Shown here piece by piece: positions 46,101 to 52,100 of a stretch of DNA of 64,000 nt. A model generated the notes under the pieces. The model did no database searches. It was not told where the DNA came from and was given only the letters and a program-made list of their open reading frames with translations. The stretch lies in NCBI GenBank assembly GCA_948099385.1, contig CANUEZ040000071.1, positions 372,001-436,000 on the forward strand, written 5' to 3'. The position numbers were made by a program, and so were the translations under genes. Each line of letters opens with the position of its first letter. Positions within the stretch are counted from its first letter, which is position 1. The DNA comes from Fasciola hepatica. Lineage: Eukaryota; Platyhelminthes; Trematoda; Plagiorchiida; Fasciolidae.

Positions 46101-49100
46101 TTCCCAGTGTTCGGATAAGGTATTCAAGGAAGGCGTTTACTAGCGGAGGTTTATCCAAAGGAGTTAAATACATTTGTAGGTCTTCATCGTTTGTAGCAAC
46201 GTCGTGAGAAGAGAGTATCGGGGAGTTCATTTGGCGAAATCAGGTCGCTGGGGTCTTTCATACGCGCCGTGAATTGACAAACAGAAGCGTGTTATAAGCT
46301 TTGAGCAAAGCTGTTAGTTAGGTTGATGAATGTAACAAATATGGAATGTAAATCCTACTTCGGTCCCGTCCTACCATTTACATCTGTAGTTCTACGGCCC
46401 ACGAATTGGTTGTCTTTTTGTGCGTGGATTGCATACCTATGGGCCAGGACAATGGGAACAGTCAATGAGACAGAGCATCAAAGCAAACGGTGATTCACAC
46501 AATCACAACGAACTTTCGGACGTGAACGATCAGTTGGACGGGGTCGGTGCTGCTCCATTTGTGCCATTATTTCGGGGCGGTGGTCAAGAAAGGGGTTTTC
46601 GTGCCGGGTATGTATTATTGTTTCCCTTAAGGATGATATTTTCACTCATACCTGCTTTAATTCATATCAACACTTGCTCCAATGATTTGTGAATAGCTCT
46701 GTATAAAAGTGTTGTTCTTTACTGTTAATCAACTTTAATCTGAATGAGAACTGTCCAAGCCCCAAATCACGGACTCCTGTAATCGGATGACTCTATGCTC
46801 AGTCAAGGGGATGCGGAAACCAGGGTAGCAAGTAGCAATGTCTGCGAAATTATCCACTTATGAACAATATAGGCACGAATAATCGATCAGTTGATTCGGT
46901 CGAATGGCCCTATGGATGCATCACACTGCCGGTAAACACAAAGAACAGTGAGTCAGCAATTAGAAGCACGATGGGTGGGTGGGAGAGGGTGTGTGAACGA
47001 GTCGTTCGAGAAGCAGAACACCGGCCGAATGTGCATGTGCATGTGGGAAACATGTACCAGAACACCTGGCTCAATGCGTATAAAGTCGTGAGAAACGTGG
47101 TTGACAGAATATACATGACTGCGACCATCCGGTCACACATCCTCAGTTTTTTGTTGTTTATTGAGTGTTTACGTGTCACACTGCGTCCACTAGTTCTCCT
47201 TGCATGTTCATCTGTTTCCTAGAGGCTACTTACTCCATTTCACTCATTTTCTCTCTCTCTCTCTCTCAATCTTGGAGAAAGAAGCTAACAGTCCCATCGG
47301 CTTAACTAATAGCGTATGGTGATCTGGGATTGACAGGTAGGCTATATTCTTATTGATAACTTCACTGGAATAAACTGACTCAGATTAGATCAGAACAATT
47401 CGGTTTGAAACTAAAGTGGTTTATAGCATTTTTGGATTGATCCGATTACGAATAGCTGAAAAGAAGGTTTTTACAGTGCGGATTTATTTCTAGTGACTGC
47501 TGGAACAGCTGAACAAGATTATATTTGCAAGGAAGGGATACAGAATGAACGAAATGAACACCACAGGCACAGTTAAAAATAAGACAATCAGACTGCATCA
47601 AGACTTTACATGAGATTGCTGTGGATAGAGGACAGTGTCAACTTGCACGAAGTACTACGTAACCAGCTGTCGAATATATGATGTAACCACTAGCAAATTC
47701 GAGCGAACCAGTTATTTTATTGTGATTTCCTCATCATAAATTTGACCCTACCCCATTCGTGTAATCTGCAGTTGTTCTACAGGTTAGATTAAAAAAGTCA
47801 TATGTTCTCCCATTGTACAAGGAGTTGTTACCATCAACTGCAAGTCAGAGCAGGTGACGAGGAGGTAGCATCTGCAAAGATCGACAATATCAGATTATCC
47901 ATTAAAATGATGTTCTGAAGTGCCAGTCTCGGCGGAAGCTATCATTCAGATCTGTTAAGTTAGTGTAGCGTGAATTTACTTCGAAACAGTAACCCGACAT
48001 GGTCATAGATGTGCATGTGGCGAGAAACCAGGGATGTTGCTGCAACTTGGTTTGCGAGATAGCCCAAACCAATGGTTTGTTTGTCCTGTTCCGCGCATGA
48101 GATGTGCACTGTTTTACCCCTAGACTTTTTTCTTCTTGTTCGACGATGCCACAAACTGCAATCGTGAGGGTTAGTCATAATTTTCCCTGACCGATCGCTT
48201 AGGAGCGCAAACCAGCGGATAATGCCATTTGTTTGACTTATCTGCTAGGTACACGAAGAAGATTTACTGCAAAAATGTGGACACATTTCTTACGAGCCTC
48301 ATTCCGCCAACTTACTCGGGCCAGCGCATTGAAGCCTTAAAGTACAAGAAGGTTCCTTTTAGAAAAGCTTCGATCACAGTGTTGTGTCCGTACACGAGCA
48401 TACTTGAGAGCAGCTAAGAAGAAGGATGACGCTGCAAGCAGAAAAGTGTACTCGATCCATGACCAACTGTTTATATTGCATATACGTTATAATCAATGAA
48501 GACCAGTGAAGATCAGAGTAGGAAGTAGTCGATGAGAAACAAGGACAGTGTACAGTCTGTCCAGAACTTCGGGATTACCTCAATTCGGCCGAAATCCTGA
48601 TATACGGTAGAATTCTAGTTCATACAATTGAGACTACTTTCAGTAGCCAAAAATATGCAATAGATACAGTTGTGTAGGGATAGAGAATAATATCAGTAGT
48701 ATAAACTAAATTTCGATCGTATGTCAGGATTTCGTTCAAACGGAGGGGATCCCGAATGTTCTGAACAGACTGTACATGTGATGCCTAGGTGAGTGCTGTT
48801 CTAGATAAAAGCTGCCAGCGTAAAAGTCATTGTCATAAATTGATGTTGCTTGTCAATATTCAAGGGGTCTTGCCCATTTAGGGCGAATTAGACATCCTGG
48901 TTGAGGTCCAAGGGACCTTTTCATTCAGTGCGTAGATACGTTAGAAGAAATAGCTAGGCGTGGCGATCAGTGTCGCTCTTGTATACAAGACATTTCATTA
49001 TCAACGTGATATTAATATTTGTAGTTTTGTTATGTCTCCTTCATTTTCCTGTTCTTTCTCACTATTCTGATTGAAGTTTCCTCTAGGAAATAGCAACCAA

Positions 49101-52100
49101 TGCCATCGCACACGGTGCATGGTTAGTGGTTGTCTAAATTGAACTGATTCCTGAGGTTGATCGCTCATGTATTGCTTTTATAGTGATGGCCAAGTCAGTG
49201 CCTCATACCTTTAGTTCCCAACCGGATTTCGAGCTCACCAAGTAGTATTGTGAGCTCCACAGATTATTTGTTAAGTTATCTGTGCCCTCAACGGTTTAAT
49301 TCACATCAACTCTGTATGTCATTCATTGACAATACACCATTGGCTTTGGGCGCGTACGACGCGTGATCCATACGGCGATCTACCCGCGTGATTGATGCCT
49401 GCAATGAAACGATTTTGATCACTTGTCAAATTTGCCAGTGAGACCCAGTTAGAAATAATTGAATTTGCACTGCTGAAGATTTTTACTAAAATGAAAATGG
49501 TGTGCCATGCTTCCATGGGTTTTCAGTGCCGTTCGAAGTCCCCTCAGTCATTCTCTTACACTGGACCGGACGACAAAGAATTAGGATGACCCAAACCGCA
49601 GCCAATGATCATATTTTTGTTCCCTTTATCTACTATGCAGTTCACTACAGCTCATCCAAACATTAACCTCCTACTTCTATGCTCTGGCTTCAATTGACAG
49701 CTCACAGCATCATCGAGTCAGGCGGAACAGAGTGAAAGTATAAAGTAAAAAAGAGCCGAAAACGAAATGATCAGTGGAAATCACGAAGAAGACCGAGTAT
49801 GAGTGCAACTACACCACTGCCCATGACACCTAGCCATATCACTCAATGTCTCCAACCATTTAGTAGGCGGGTCGAGTGGACCCCAACCAGGAAGTCTCAT
49901 ACGTCCTACTTGGCCAAGCCCACTGGTCAGGACTTCCATACCTTTTTGCCATGTAATGGACTGGACACCTCGACCTACCTTCCAACCACTACCTGCCTCG
50001 GAGAACAGCGTACGCCGAGGAAGTATGTCGGTACGCATGTGTAACACATGTCCCAGCCACAATAACCTATTTAGATTCAGTGATTGATTCAGAAACTGAC
50101 CTCTGGTTCCAAATACCTTAGTCTAACCTCAGTATTGCTGATACGGTGTTCCCTACATATTCCGGAAATTCTACGGAGACATCGGTGCTCAAACACCGAC
50201 AGTCTTCGCCTATCTTCTCCCTAAACTGTCATGTTTCCGAGTCGTTTAATAGAATCAATCTAAACGTCGCATTGTACACTCGACCCTTGATAAACAATCG
50301 GATGTCACGCCGATGCCACGGTTGATGGAGGTTGGTAAAAATCGAATGGGCCCTTTGTATACGCGATGACACTTCATCCGATGTCTGTCCACCTGATGAG
50401 ATGTAACTGCTCAGGTAACAGAACTTATCTACTTTAGCTAGAGCTTCTCCTGCGAAGACAAGGTTTAGCGCAGGGTCACTCCAGTCCTGCATCAGCGTTT
50501 CACACTTTGAAGATGTAATGCCGATCGCAAATATTGCTATGCTGTTGTAAAGATTTACTGCAATTGAACATAAAAACTCAGTTCGTCATATCAGGAAACG
50601 TCGTTGCACTGGTTTAGTCCAGATCCCATGCTACCCGTCATAATTCTCTATCTTGTATTTACTAAACAGTTCGTTTGTTTCCCATACGCTTGGGTCTCCA
50701 GTTTCTACACCGAGCAACACCCCCTAGCTTCCACGCATGCCGGATAGCTGTTCAATCCCGTCGCGTCACACAGCCATTAGCCTTCTTTCTGTGACAAGTG
50801 TTGACTGACCTTAACGGTATCTGTCTGGGGTCGAGTTTTCGGCCCCATGCCTTCTTGTCGAACTCTGATTCCTAGTTGATTTCATCTCTTGCTCAACTTT
50901 TGTCCCCCTCTTTTGAATCTGTATGCATCGATCCACCGCTATCCACGACGTAATTAACTCTCTTTCTTTGCCTTGACTCTGTGACTGACTGAACTCCGGC
51001 CATCCCGCCATAATCATGCCATGTTTTCTCATAGCCATACCTATTCCGTTTGGTTTTCACCACGCCTGTGTTTGTGTTTCCTCGGGCAATTCTGTTCTGA
51101 CCGTTGATTGGCCAAAATGCTTCCTATAAATTCTGACTTTCTTCGTGAACCACTTGACTCGCTCCTGCATCGCCATCTCGAACGTTTCCTGTCCATTGTT
51201 GCCTGGGCGTTTTGAAGCCCTTTTAAACTGTCTTTGTTCTGTGATCGGTTTACTCACAATTCGAGGTACGTTATTGTTATTGTTTGGTGATTTGTCCTAC
51301 AGTTCACGTAATGACGCGGGCTTGTGTTCTCTGCATTGGGACACAGGGTCACTCAATTACAGGACGACAATCCTGTACACTGTTATTTAGGCTATGTAGA
51401 AGAATTAGCAACTTACCTGGGTCTTCATTCAGAAGAACAATATAGTCCGCGTATTCCAAGTCACACAGTTTACTGCCTGAGGAAAATTCGATGTCGTTTT
51501 TCTCACACGATGTTGTGGCTATCTCAGGAACAAACAAAACAAATCAAGGAATCTAATACCACGTATCCCTTCTCTCCTGTTTTGTTTGGCACACGGGCTG
51601 AAGTCAGGAAAGTGTGAAATATAAATATAAATGAAATATCTCAAGAACCATTTCGGTTACAAAATTTTAGAGTGTGAGCGAAAAGAGAGCCCTGTCGACG
51701 GTGTGCAATATTTCTAGAATGGCCGCTGACTGATGAGGCGATCGGCGATGGCAAGAATCGAACCTGGGACGTCGACGTCTGAAACTCGTGATGATGATTT
51801 TCGTGAACTCCATCCCGTTTTTCATCGTTTCGTGGTGTTTGTTTTATGTCTGTTAAAATCTTCCACTACTTTGCTTCGAATGTGTGTCAGTCGACGGTCT
51901 GTGGAAGCGTTGTGACTCCAGAGTGGAAGAAACACGATAGCTAACTTCGCAAAGTTTGACAGTCTTTAATCAACGTTGTTCGAAGTTCACTAACTGCCCC
52001 ATTTGCTCTTATGAAATTGTAAGATCGAGATACAATATCTTAGAATAAACACGTTAGTCTGACCGGGTGAGGTTATCGAAACTGGTAACCGATTGTCCCG

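Noticed and set aside
46860..47222. 120-codon plus-strand frame as a host exon
   Set aside because: No motif, an equally long minus-strand frame over the same bases, and no fit to the SCLY frame.
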